Origin: Pseudopithomyces maydicus
Lineage: Eukaryota; Ascomycota; Dothideomycetes; Pleosporales; Didymosphaeriaceae
NCBI GenBank assembly: GCA_026873275.1
Contig: JANTUC010000009.1
Span: forward strand, 1,550,001-1,614,000
DNA: 64,000 bases
Direction: 5' to 3'
The notes beneath the pieces are model-generated. The model was not told the DNA's origin, ran no database searches, and saw nothing but the letters and a program-made list of their open reading frames with translations. Position numbers and translations under genes: made by a program. Of the stretch, positions 11,211-21,745 are shown one piece after another; position 1 is the stretch's first letter; each line of letters begins with the position of its first letter.

Positions 11211-12439
11211 TACAAGCAGCAATATGTATAAAAATAGGCCCGCATCACGAATTTGAATCGTCGTGTTGATCAGCCCACCCAATCTGACCTGAGCACATTA
11301 TCGCAAATGACAACAGCAAGAAACAGATTATACATGAATTTCTAAATTGTACCAAATATGCCTCTGAATAGAGTTCACTGAAAGCAAACCTTCGGCTGTA
11401 TCCGCTTGAGTAGAGATCGTCAGGCACGCCCACGCCCAACACACCCACCCTCCACATCCCTGCTTAAACGCATGACTAGCTCAACATATCCCCTTGAAGG
11501 TACATGAAACCAATAATATGCAAGTAAACAGAAATAGGTAGCAGCGACCAAAACTTTTGGCCATCCTTCATCATATTCAACACTCGTCGTGCCAACAGAT
11601 AGTATAGTCTACATACATACGAATGCACGCACCCTCCATCAATACCTACATGCACGCCGCTATCGGCCCTCCCTCTCGCAGCCTGAAATACACATGTAGC
11701 TCCCTAGCGTACATATGTACCACGCGTTCATCCCCAAGGCTTGTGATTCGCCCGCCCGACACGCTTTCGTGCAACCACACCTCCGAATAATGTCGAGCTT
11801 ACCGCGGGACGTTGAGGGGCCGTACCACATGGCGCGCCACATGCACGATTGCGCATCCGGCGGGGGTTCATATGCCCATGCCCATGCCCTTGTTGGGGTT
11901 GGTGTTAGCGTGGGTCGGGGAGTGGATGGAGCGGGCGGATAGGGTAGGGTTGGTACAGTAGGCATGTGGGAAGGAAGGACAGGTGAAAAATCTTCTGGGG
12001 CTTTTCTATTATATGGCTAGGTTCTTTCAAGTTCCATAGTTATATCTAGAGTAACTGTTTTATATGGAAGGTGATACTAGCTAAGGTATGGCGACTCAAG
12101 TCATCGTCGTGATTGACCTGACTAGATCATGGCGCCAGATGGCGAATGGAACACAACGAATTCACCAAAATACATAGATGGACAAGCCACATATCGTGCG
12201 CACTCCTCGTTGGATAGTAACAGTGATACTACATACCCAACGATCCGAAATATATCTCCTCCGCTATAAATCGATATACACGAAAAATTCTTTCTCTCAC
12301 TTCTCCCACTGCACAAGCCCTCCGTATATATGTATATATATATATATGTATTTCCCCAATCCCGGACTCCATCGCTATATTTCCAAAATAAATACAAGAG
12401 AACATATAATGTAAAATTCACTACTTCTTCCCCTCTCCG

Positions 12440-14562
12440 CTACCCATCCATCTCATGCCGCACGCATCTACCTCTCCTCATTCGCGCCTCCCTCCCCGAA
12501 GCCCCTCTCCCCCTATCCAAACTCATCGTCCGCGACGTCGCCTCGAAGCTGAACCGCGCAAAGTCGCGCTCCGCACCTTCGTTGTTGACACTCGGCGCAT
12601 TGCTCGCGCTATATATCGACGAGGGTGCGCGCCGCAGTGCTACAGCCGCGGGTGCTGGCGCAGGTATCGGTATCGGCGACGATACCTTGGACCGCGGCGT
12701 CGCGATCTCTGTAGCGTAGTCTTTTTTGATCGGGAGATCGTGCGCCAGGGTGAGCGTGCTGGACGTCGAGTTTGGCGAGAGCAGGTTTCTGTATGGGATG
12801 TCTGGGCTGGGCGGGAAGCTGGGGCGGTAGTCTTTCTTCTGAGGGAGGTCTGAGGCGGTCGAAGGGGTGTAGGTGTGTTTCTTGGGGATGTCCGAACCCG
12901 GGTAGGTTTGGTATGTTTTCTTAGGGGGAGTGGAGCAACGAAGTCGTAGTCTGGGGGGCAATGGTGGTGTTTCCGTTAAGGGCGCGGGCGGCGAGGTCGA
13001 TAGCGTCTTCCTTTTCCATGTCTTGGGTTTGGACTTCGCGGAGGCGGGTGGAGCGGTTGAGAGAGCGGCTCAGGGAGCGAGTGATAGAGCGGCTGAGGGA
13101 GCGGCTGGTGCGGAGGCGGTCGTGGCGGTTGTTGCGGGAGGACATGCGTGAGAGTTGGTATTGGGATTCGCGGAGGGGCCACTCTTGGGGGATGGGTGGG
13201 ATGGGGGGCATCATGGGGCGTTCGGAGGTGCTGGTTCGGGTTGGGTCCCAGAGAGAGGTTTGGGAGCGGTTGGATGGCCGGAGGCTGCTTCGGACGGAGC
13301 CTATGTTGGATTGTCGTTTGATCTTCCAGGTGCCGGTCCGGTCGTCGATTTCCATCACGGAGGATCCGAAGCGGAGGGAGTCGGCCAATGTGTGGGTGTC
13401 CTCGAAGATGGAAGCCTCGTACTCGTGCAGGGTTTCGTTACTCATGACAGAGCGCGTGCTTCCTGTGGTTCCAGAAGCACGCTTCAGTTTTTTCTCGTCG
13501 CCAATGACGTTAACGTTGAGCTGGCTTTCACGCCATGCCCTGTAGTCTCCCGGCTTTTTCGCTCCATCGGGGACGTAGAAACGGAGGTCAACACGCATGA
13601 CAGCGTAGAACACGACAACCAAAAGCTCCGTCAAAAAGTTGAAAGTGTAGAAACTTGCTGTAGAGAGATACCAAGGAACGTGGTTGGGTTGTCCTTGAGC
13701 GTTACGAATGGGAATTCTTGGGAGCCATCCAATGATGGTTCTGAAGCACTGACCGATGGCTAAAATGAGACTTCCGACAAAGAGAATGGCGATGGCGTTT
13801 CGCAGTCTACCGGCGCCAAACTTCTCAGTGCCCTTACGAGGCAAGACAAAAGAAATGAATAAGAGAATAAAAGGAGCCAAAGTGAATGCTGCGAAATAGG
13901 TGAAACCCGCAAGCTGCAAGTAGTGGTCGACTTGAAGAGTAGTCTCGTCCAGAGTAAAGAATTGTTGAATAGAACTGACGACGATCATGAAAAGAGCGAT
14001 GACGAGAACGATGATACCGCCGCGATGGATCATGCGATATGGGCCCGACCATCCAAGGCGCGGGTGCTGGGCTCGAACAACGCGCTGCGTGAAGAACCAG
14101 TTACAAAGATACAAAATGATAGTGCCAACGTAGACGAAGACTTGGGCTGCGATTCCTAGGCCGATATTCCGGGGGTAGCAAGCCCATGCTATTCTCATGG
14201 ACATTGTCACTAGTCGGACCTTACAGAAACCTGACCAAACATCAGCATCCATCTCCATGGTATCAGGCAACATGTATACCTACCAAATAATGCACCATTG
14301 AAGACAAATTTGTGTCCTCGATGTTTGTTGTACTTCATGATCTTGATGTGTATCACCGCAAAGATGAGATATAAGAAAAGGAAGATAGTCGTCAGTGGAA
14401 TGTCTGGCAGCTTGGAAGGCTGTCCTCCCAAGCCCAAGAAACTCGGTGCATACGGAGCACCGCCCTGTTGTGGTGGACCCTACAAACCGTCAGAAGTCAT
14501 ACTAGCAACACCTGCCATCTCTTTTTTCTTACAGGTTGACCTGGACCACTCGAAGAAGACAT
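12440..14562 (-). CDS. DUF3112-like seven-helix membrane protein (two apparent frameshifts)
   Basis: Exons are 14533-14562, 14284-14479 and 12440-14230. The first exon codes only MSSSSGPGQP. About seven hydrophobic segments follow (for example PLTTIFLFLYLIFAVIHI and LGIAAQVFVYVGTIILYL), with loops such as QRVVRAQHPRLGW, as in the fungal DUF3112 family, thought to be receptor- or transporter-like membrane proteins of unknown role. A long cytoplasmic tail carries Arg/Ser repeats (RSLSRSITRSLSRSLNRS) and, further on, a DIPKKHTY / DLPQKKDY / DLPIKKDY repeat. The frame stops at 12921-12923, but the tail clearly continues in another frame to 12440. One missing base in each of the G runs 12953-12958 and 12924-12928 joins them smoothly; all phases then close at 672 residues. 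Confidence 0.75.
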
Positions 14563-16845
14563 ATTGACAATTAACGACACGGTGGCTATCAAAACAAGCA
14601 AAAGGCTCAACAGAGAGGGCTGGGGAACGGGGCATATATCAGACCAGAGCACCTCTTACATGGGTGGGGCCGGAACCGCTCAAGCTCGCCTCTGAACCAT
14701 GTATGGCTTTGGCGTAGTCTAGCTTCGATGAATGACGGCAGCGCCTGAACGACGCACATGAAACGACGGGACGCACCAATCGAAATCCTGTCCTAAAAGT
14801 CAGTCCCGTCCAGAGTCTACTCGAGTTCCTGAAATGGCCTAAGCCGCCTGTGCTGCGCCATTCTGGAACGGGGAACCGGCGATGTTGTGCGCATAAGAAC
14901 TAGGTACGCGTATGCAGCCATGGTAACGTTCCAAACGAAGTGCTCGGCTGAGAGCCGAGCAATAAATGTTATTACGCCTCTTCTAATCTAACAACCTCGT
15001 GTCCCCCCAGGGTGTGTCGCGTAGGGAGTTAATTGAACACCCTTCCTACTGCCATGAAATTTGTTTTAAAACTGTTTTGACGAGCCCTTTAGCGACATGG
15101 CCAGACGTACACGCGGTGATGGCGATGCACAGTGAGACGCGGCGCCTTCGACGTTGAGGCCTGAGTGTCGGCTCTCCTCATTGCGAGCCGAAGCAGATCG
15201 ACTAGGGTACTCGGATGATACAACCAGCACGCTGAGTGGCGGATACGATATCGGTGCACGGCGCATCGTACCCGCGACTGACGTTTCCATCCATCGGTGG
15301 TGAGAGTTTGTCTGCACCGACTGCTCGGGTGGCTAGCCCGATTGGGCAACTGGCGTGAATGGTGGCTGTAATCGTGAACAAACCACGAAGATAGAAACAG
15401 TCCAGATGCCGTCAGGATCGTGGCTTTGAGATGACAGGCTGGGTGACCTGCGTCTTGCCTCGTGGTTCAGGCTCAGGACCTTGGATCGCAGATCCTATCC
15501 TCCGTGCTCCGTCTAGCCATGGTGCATATTTGGTAACACTCCATGCTGTAAGACGCCACATGGCGACCGGCTGAAATCTCGCAGATGTGCAGGCTGAATT
15601 TGTTTGTTCTGAATAGTTTTCAAGTTACGTCACTTATCGTGTAGGTCCAGGATCTAGACATCTCTGCTCCAAACTTCAGCTCAAGCCATGCTTTTGCGGC
15701 TGTTTGATATTGCTAACATCTCATCATAACTTCGTAAAACAACGAGAGCAACATCTGATAGTTTTCAAAAAAAAAAAAAAAATCATGCCGGGCTAGTCAT
15801 TCTTTCACTGCGCGCAAAGCGCGCGAGCCCTCTAATTCCTAGAGTGGATGTTGTCAAACGAGGTACGGCTTGCTTAGCCTCCCGCCGCTTAGTCGGATGG
15901 CGGCGGGATCCTAGGTAGTAGGAATCTGTAATCTGGGTGTAATACCATGTGAATCCAAGAGATACGTGCAGTAAGCCTGGCAAAGCCCTGCTGGTGCGAA
16001 GACCAGCAACATTTTACTGGCAGGATCTGGGAGGAACAGGTCGTGAGGTTGGTAAGCGTATGGATAACGTAGTCTGGTGTTAGTGCGAAGTTGTATCATG
16101 TACTGCCACCGGTCAGCCACAGATGACGAAGTGCCGACCCTGGATGCACGTACGGTAGTACACAGTGATCGTGTGAGCACGGCGCAGCCTAGATGTCGGA
16201 GCGGGAAGCTCAAAAGGCCGATGGTATGTGTCGCCAGGTGGATTGTCCCCAGTCGCCTTATCTGTAACGTAGACTATAACATAGACTACTAATGAATGGG
16301 TAGGTAGTGCAATGATGTTCCATCTCGGAGTACAGCCAGCAGCTTCCGTTTCACGTGAATGCAGTGTCACTAAGTACGTGTCGATGTATTAAACACTTTA
16401 AAATTAGCACAGAGCATCACTTGAAAGCGGCTAAGTAGCATAGTTAGGTGAAAGGTCCAAATAGACAGTAGTAGGCTCCTGCAGCTTAGCTTAGCCAGTC
16501 AGGTGAAAGGTCCCAGTAGACAACTATCAATGAATGCCGATTTTCAAACCTTCATTTCTAACCTCACTCCTGGATACTTCTATGAATATTTGTAGCTCCA
16601 AGATTAGACCACATAATTCTTGAATGGCCTAATAGCTCAGGTGAAAGTTCGAGCGATCAGCAGTAACTACTACTGTGGTCACAACGATCTTGGATTTTTT
16701 TTTGGCTTATTCTTTGCCTTGAAGAAGAGAAAAAGACATTCTGTTTGATACCCTGTACAAGCAGGATGAAGCCGTTATCATTTCACATTGGTAGGAACAA
16801 AAAAGCTACATACATAATATATCGAACATAATATCGTCTCACCGT
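14563..16845. other. 2.3-kb gene-free region
   Basis: No coding ORF. It contains a 16-base poly-A tract (15767-15782), followed by a GC-rich stretch with the palindrome GCGCGCAAAGCGCGC near 15812-15826, and three short related repeats at 16446-16660. It carries the upstream region of the DUF3112-like gene and the downstream flank of choline oxidase. Confidence 0.45.
16446..16660 (+). repeat. Three copies of an AGGTGAAAG motif
   Basis: The motif occurs at 16446-16468, 16501-16523 and 16639-16660. The first two share AGGTGAAAGGTCC, then an AGTAGACA-like end; the third keeps AGGTGAAAG and diverges after it. Spacing is irregular (55 and 138 bp), so this is not a simple satellite. Confidence 0.55.
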
Positions 16846-18521
16846 CTACAGTCTCTCCTTCTGCAGACCCTTCCAGCCCCACTCCGCAGCAATCATCTCG
16901 GCTGCCCTCTCTCCAATACCCAACACAGTCAACATAGGGTTGATGGTCGGCATCTCCGGGAACACACCGGCATCCGCGATTCTCACGCCCTTCAGGCCCC
17001 GGATCTTGAGCTCGGGGTCCACGACCGCGAACTCGTCCTTGTGCACGTCACCCATCTTCGTGGTACCAGCGGGGTGGTAGACAGTGTGTGCAACGCGGCG
17101 ACCGTACTCGGAAAGCTCCTCGTCGGTCTGAACCTTGGGGCCGGGGGCAACTTCGCGCTTGAGCCAGTCCTTGAAAGGCGCTTGCTTGGCGATTTCACGC
17201 GCGGCCTTGAGGCCAGCGACGATGGTCGCGGCATCGTAGCCTTCGGGGTCGGTGAAGTACCGGAAGTCGAGAGCGGGCTTGACGGTGGGATCGGCGGAGG
17301 TGAGGTAGATGCGGCCGCGGGACCGGGGGCGGGGGATGTTGGGGGTCATGCAGAAGGCGTCGATGGGGGTGTCGTAGCCAAGTCTGAAATCGTCAGAATC
17401 GCGTGAATGGGTGCAAAATGGATTAACTTACCGTGCAGTGTTTAGGCAGAAAGGAATTTGGTAGCAGTGCATCATGATATCTACCCAGTCGCTGTCATCG
17501 CCTGCTGCGTTGGGTGCCTCGCGACGAAGGAAAATGCCTGCGTCAGAGTCCATAGTTGTCTGGTTCTGAGGAACGGGCTTGTTGAGCTCCCAGATGATGA
17601 TGCTCTCGGGGTGGTCGAGCAGGTTCTCACCCACACCCGGGATGTCCTTGACAACGGGTATGCCGAGAGAGGAGAGCTGGTCCTTGGGGCCGAGACCAGA
17701 GAGAAGCATGAGGCGGGGGTATCGACTGCGCCAGCGCAGAGGATAGTTTCGCATTTGGGAGAAAGAACGCGCTGTTCGCCGTTCTGGAGCTTAACGTTCA
17801 CACCGAGGACCTTGTTGCCCTGGACATTGATCTTGCTGACCCATGCGTTGGTCAAGACAGTCAAGTTCTCCCTCTTCTCCTCATCGCGGAGAATGGGGTG
17901 AATGTAGGCGACGGAAGCGCTGCTTCGGCGGCCATCGTCGGGGTTGTAGGAAACAGAGAAGAAACCGACACTGGGCTTGAGGCCACCCTTGGTCTTGATC
18001 TCGTGGTTGAAGTCATGGATGACGGGGATATCCATGGCGGTGGAGCAGGAATCTATCCAGTCCAAGCATAGCTGGTTCCTGTGGTTCTCGTGCACGGGCT
18101 GCACGGTGTTGCGTAGGTTGTCCAGGACGCGGGTGAAGGTCTTGAAGCTCCAGCCCTTGCAGCCTTGGGCCTCCCATCTCTTGCAGTCATATTCAAATGG
18201 TCTGAAAGAAATCAGAGTGTTGTGTGAGGAGCATCCGCCCAGGACCTTTGCGCGCGAGTGTCTAATGTGAGAGTTGCCCATGGGCTGCTCGGTGGTGCCA
18301 TAATCGTAGTCCAACTCTCCGCCCAGCAGATTGAGCCAGTCCTTGAGGAGGAGCACGCGGTCGTCCATAAAGTCGCTAGGGCCGGCCTCGATCAGGAGGA
18401 CCTTCTTGTCGGGCAAGTATTCAGAGAGTCGCGAGGCAATGACACAGCCAGCGGTGCCGCCGCCGACGATGACAAAGTCCCATGCTGCATTGGAGGGAAT
18501 GGTGGTAGTGGTCGGGGCCAT
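16846..18521 (-). CDS. Choline oxidase, GMC family (one apparent frameshift)
   Basis: A glucose-methanol-choline flavoprotein. With exons 17432-18521 and 16846-17383 it gives 542 residues. Visible features are the Rossmann FAD motif VIVGGGTAGCVIASRL (about residues 17-32), and HSRAKVLGGCSSHN with His100, at the place where bacterial choline oxidase links FAD covalently (His99). GMC signature 2 (GAVDTPRLMLLSGLG) is present, as are the C-terminal VYHPAGTTKMG and PTINPMLTV, which hold the expected His and Asn of the active site. Signature 2 is interrupted by a frame change; one missing base in the G5 run 17715-17719 restores it exactly. I start at the ATG at 18521, close to the FAD motif as in the family. 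The divergent neighbour is a betaine aldehyde dehydrogenase, which strongly supports choline as substrate: choline to betaine aldehyde and on to glycine betaine, with release of hydrogen peroxide. Confidence 0.83.
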
Positions 18522-19633
18522 GTTTACAGATGAAGAGGTGGGAGAGACAGCAAGTTCAAAGCTGTCGTGTGCTCGTGGGGAAAATTTGTGGACGGGCAGG
18601 TTCTTTCTTAAGAAGCCGGCCAAGCAGAGGTCGCCAACAAAATCTTAGCGGGCGCTAGATATCCGACAATGCGATAAACAATGCAGGGCTGCGATCGAGG
18701 TTGACCGGAAGCACAGACGGAGAGGTCCGCCCGAATACAAGTTTCAGAGAGCTGGAGCTTGAGGAAAAGCGACGAGCTACTGCAGGAAATGTAGCTGAAC
18801 TACCCTGATAAGCTATGGTTCGATCTGACCGATGTGGGTCCAGGCCGTACGCACGTGCACGCATCTGTATGGAGTCTATGGTCATCGTATTCCTTCGGTT
18901 TGGACGTGTGTTTGTGCAGTGTGCCAGACAGAGACGACCACGCCGACAAGACTGCCACATGGGCACCGAAAACAGACAGAGTATCTGAGATGGAACATAC
19001 CTTCACAGCAATGCCGCCTTGTTCCCTACCAAGAGCGCTCAACCCATGCGTCCCGTACGTAGATGTCGTGATCGGGGCTGGTAGCATCGGGCCGACCCCA
19101 CTCGAAAACTCGAAAGTTGGGGCTTCGCCCTGCTGCCCTTAACCCCAGACAGACTAGCGCCAACGGCCGGTGCAAGCCGATCTACGTACGCCAATGCTGC
19201 TTGGGGCAGCTTTATCCAGCGCCATCGATTGCAGCACACGGTGAAGCCTGAGTGCATCTCGATACGTGCGACGTGCCGTATCGCCCGAGCTGAGGTTTGC
19301 TGTTTCTTGTGCAAACACCTTGGAATTGAAGTGAACTGTCCCAGGGTACCATATCTGCGACCGCTAGGACTGAGGTAAGTGGGGAAGCACGGCTTGCTCT
19401 TGCAAGAAAAGGTATACGGAACACCTTCAGGGATGCTAATTTTTTGTACAGAAACCTTGGAATGCACAATTGAACGTCACTAGCAGCTAACCCTTGATAC
19501 TGTCGCAGTGCATAAAAATTTTAAACCGCTCAATCGCAGCCCAATCGCACCCCGATCGTAGCCGCATAGTCCGCAAGCTCCTCACATCCCATATCCATCC
19601 TACGCCAGACGCAACCACCCACACACATACACC
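18522..19633. promoter_or_regulatory. 1.1-kb shared upstream region, choline oxidase / BADH
   Basis: The interval between two divergent genes of one pathway. No ORF here looks coding. A joint control region is likely, but I cannot name a binding site with confidence. Confidence 0.45.
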
Positions 19634-21154
19634 ATGTCTCTCCCCTACCCCCCACGAGTCGCCTACTACGACGGCAAACTCCAGCCCTCCGCACCCTCAT
19701 CCCAAACCTTCCAGACCATCGACCCCGCGACCGCAAAGCCCCTCGCAAACATCCACGCCACCTCCCCATCCGCCATAGACTCCGCAATCGCCTCCGCACA
19801 AAAGGCCTTCCCAGCATGGTCCGCAACACCGCACATCGAGCGCGCCCGCATACTCCAGAGGGCCGCCGCCATCCTCCGCGCGCGGAACGATGACCTCGCA
19901 AAAGTCGAGACCCACGACACGGGCAAGGCCTTCTCCGAGACGTCCACCGTGGACGTCGTAACGGGCGCGGACGTCCTCGAGTACTTCGCCAACATGGTCG
20001 GTGGCGGCGGCCTCAACGGCGAGACAATCCAGCTCCGTCCCAACGCTTGGGTGTACACGACCAAGAACGCGCTCGGCGTCTGCGCTGGCATCGGCGCCTG
20101 GAATTACCCCATTCAGATCGCGCTGTGGAAATCTGCGCCCTGCCTTGCTGCGGGGAACACCATGGTGTACAAGCCCTCCGAGTTCACACCCTTGCACTCT
20201 ACCCTCCTGGCGGAGATTTACACCGAGGCTGGCGTCCCCCCGGGTGTCTTCAACGTGGTGCAGGGCGGCGGCGACGTCGGCGCATACCTCACGCAGCACC
20301 CGGGCATCGCCAAGGTCAGCTTCACAGGGCAAGTCTCGACGGGGCAGAAAGTTGCCGGGAGCGCCGCGGGCGGCATGAAATACGTAACCATGGAGCTGGG
20401 CGGCAAGTCCGCGTGCATCGTGCTGCCGGACGCGGACCTCAGCCAAGCCGTCGACGGCGCCATGATGGCCAACTTCTTCTCCACGGGCCAAGTCTGCACA
20501 AACGGGACGCGCGTCTTCATCCCGCAGTCCATGAAGTCCGCCTTCGAGAAGCTCCTGCTCGAAAAGGTGCGCCACATCCGCGCGGGCGATGTCTCCGACC
20601 CCGCGACCAACTTCGGCCCCCTCGTCAGCGAGCCGCACTACAAGAAGGTGCTCTCGTACATCGAGCACGGCGTCAAGGTCGACAAGGCGAAACTGCTATG
20701 CGGCGGCGTGGACAAGCCGGCGTGGGTGTCTTCGCACACGAACAAGGACTACCAGAACGGGTACTGGGTTGCGCCTACCATTTTCACCGACTGCACCGAC
20801 GACATGCGGATCGTGAAGGAGGAAATCTTCGGCCCTGTCATGTCGTTGCTTGCGTATCCCGACGACGACATCCCTTCGTTGATTGCGCGCGCGAATAACA
20901 CGAAGCTGGGTCTTGCAGCTGGTGTTTTCACCAAGGATTTGAATCTCGCGCATCAGGTGATTGGTCAGCTTGAGGCAGGCATCACCTGGGTGAATACGTG
21001 GGGCGAGAGCCCCGCCGAGATGAGTGTTGGAGGGTGGAAGTTGAGCGGTGTGGGTGTGGAGAACGGACGGAAGGGCTTGGAGGCGTGGGTGAAGAACAAG
21101 AGTACCCTTGTAGATATGGCTGGCGAGGTACCCACTGTGTTTGCAAAGCTATGA
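19634..21154 (+). CDS. Betaine aldehyde dehydrogenase
   Basis: A 506-residue NAD(P)-dependent aldehyde dehydrogenase in one uninterrupted frame. Catalytic features are all in place: Asn157 in GAWNYPIQ, the cofactor-site Lys in YKPSEFTPL, the VSFTGQVSTGQK glycine motif, Glu254 in MELGGKS, the nucleophile Cys288 in GQVCTNGTRVF, and EEIFGPV. The overall sequence, with MSVGGWKLSGVGVENG near the end, fits the betaine aldehyde dehydrogenase group of ALDH9/BetB type. It would oxidise betaine aldehyde to glycine betaine, a compatible solute and methyl donor, or serve in growth on choline. Its start lies 1.1 kb from the divergent choline oxidase start. There is no peroxisomal signal (the end is FAKL). 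The frame is GC-rich at third positions. Confidence 0.92.
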   Translation: MSLPYPPRVAYYDGKLQPSAPSSQTFQTIDPATAKPLANIHATSPSAIDSAIASAQKAFPAWSATPHIERARILQRAAAILRARNDDLAKVETHDTGKAFSETSTVDVVTGADVLEYFANMVGGGGLNGETIQLRPNAWVYTTKNALGVCAGIGAWNYPIQIALWKSAPCLAAGNTMVYKPSEFTPLHSTLLAEIYTEAGVPPGVFNVVQGGGDVGAYLTQHPGIAKVSFTGQVSTGQKVAGSAAGGMKYVTMELGGKSACIVLPDADLSQAVDGAMMANFFSTGQVCTNGTRVFIPQSMKSAFEKLLLEKVRHIRAGDVSDPATNFGPLVSEPHYKKVLSYIEHGVKVDKAKLLCGGVDKPAWVSSHTNKDYQNGYWVAPTIFTDCTDDMRIVKEEIFGPVMSLLAYPDDDIPSLIARANNTKLGLAAGVFTKDLNLAHQVIGQLEAGITWVNTWGESPAEMSVGGWKLSGVGVENGRKGLEAWVKNKSTLVDMAGEVPTVFAKL

Positions 21155-21745
21155 GGTATGACTCTGCTTAAACATATATACTGTATACTGTAAATATAAT
21201 GATTCTCACGGCACGATTCATATTATGAAACTTCATTTCATTCTTTCCAAGTAGTAGACAACTCTAACCTCGCAGATAAATGGATGGACACCAGACGCGA
21301 AGATTGAGACAGAAACATGATTAAGATGCACTGGTTATCTATATCAGCTATTATGAACATGACTTTTGATGAAAAACACCCCAGCTCCAAATACAATGCA
21401 GCACAGCTTTCCAACCAGAGGCGCGGCCCATGAAGATGCGAACCACCAATCGCAGAGCTTGCACACACTACTTGAAATTGCCAGTCTAAAATTCGTCAAC
21501 CGTGGACATCGAGGACATCGATCGCACGATTGCTTCTCCTCCTGGGTATCAGCATGTTGTCAGTGGGTCTCACGTCCACTGATGAAATTGAAAAAACAGA
21601 TGACGAGATAAAACAATCCCATCCGTAACAAAACGTCTATGTCATAACTCCGGTGGAATGGGAAATGATGCTGGGATTACCGTCGCCTTCAGGGGAAAGC
21701 GAACAACAGCAGCGGTGGAGGAGCAATGCTTGGGGGCAAGTCCGA
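21155..21745. other. Convergent 3' flanks
   Basis: Downstream regions of the plus-strand BADH gene and the minus-strand helicase gene. An AT-rich stretch at 21170-21230 probably holds the BADH 3' end. No gene seen. Confidence 0.4.

Larger units (their letters stand above)
8194..12439. other. 4.2-kb gene-poor region with repeat remnants
   Basis: No ORF here has coding character. The region holds a dispersed direct repeat (9596-9710 and 11098-11210), AT-rich tracts around 9740-9870 and 10560-10780, and a TATATA-rich stretch at 12325-12350. I read it as decayed transposon or relic DNA between functional genes. Confidence 0.5.

Noticed and set aside
15767..15900. 3' end of a LINE-type retrotransposon marked by the A16 tract
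   Set aside because: No reverse transcriptase frame, target duplication or second copy could be seen; the A run alone is not enough.
20047..20898. A 283-codon frame inside the betaine aldehyde dehydrogenase gene
   Set aside because: An Arg-rich shadow of the real frame in GC-rich coding DNA.
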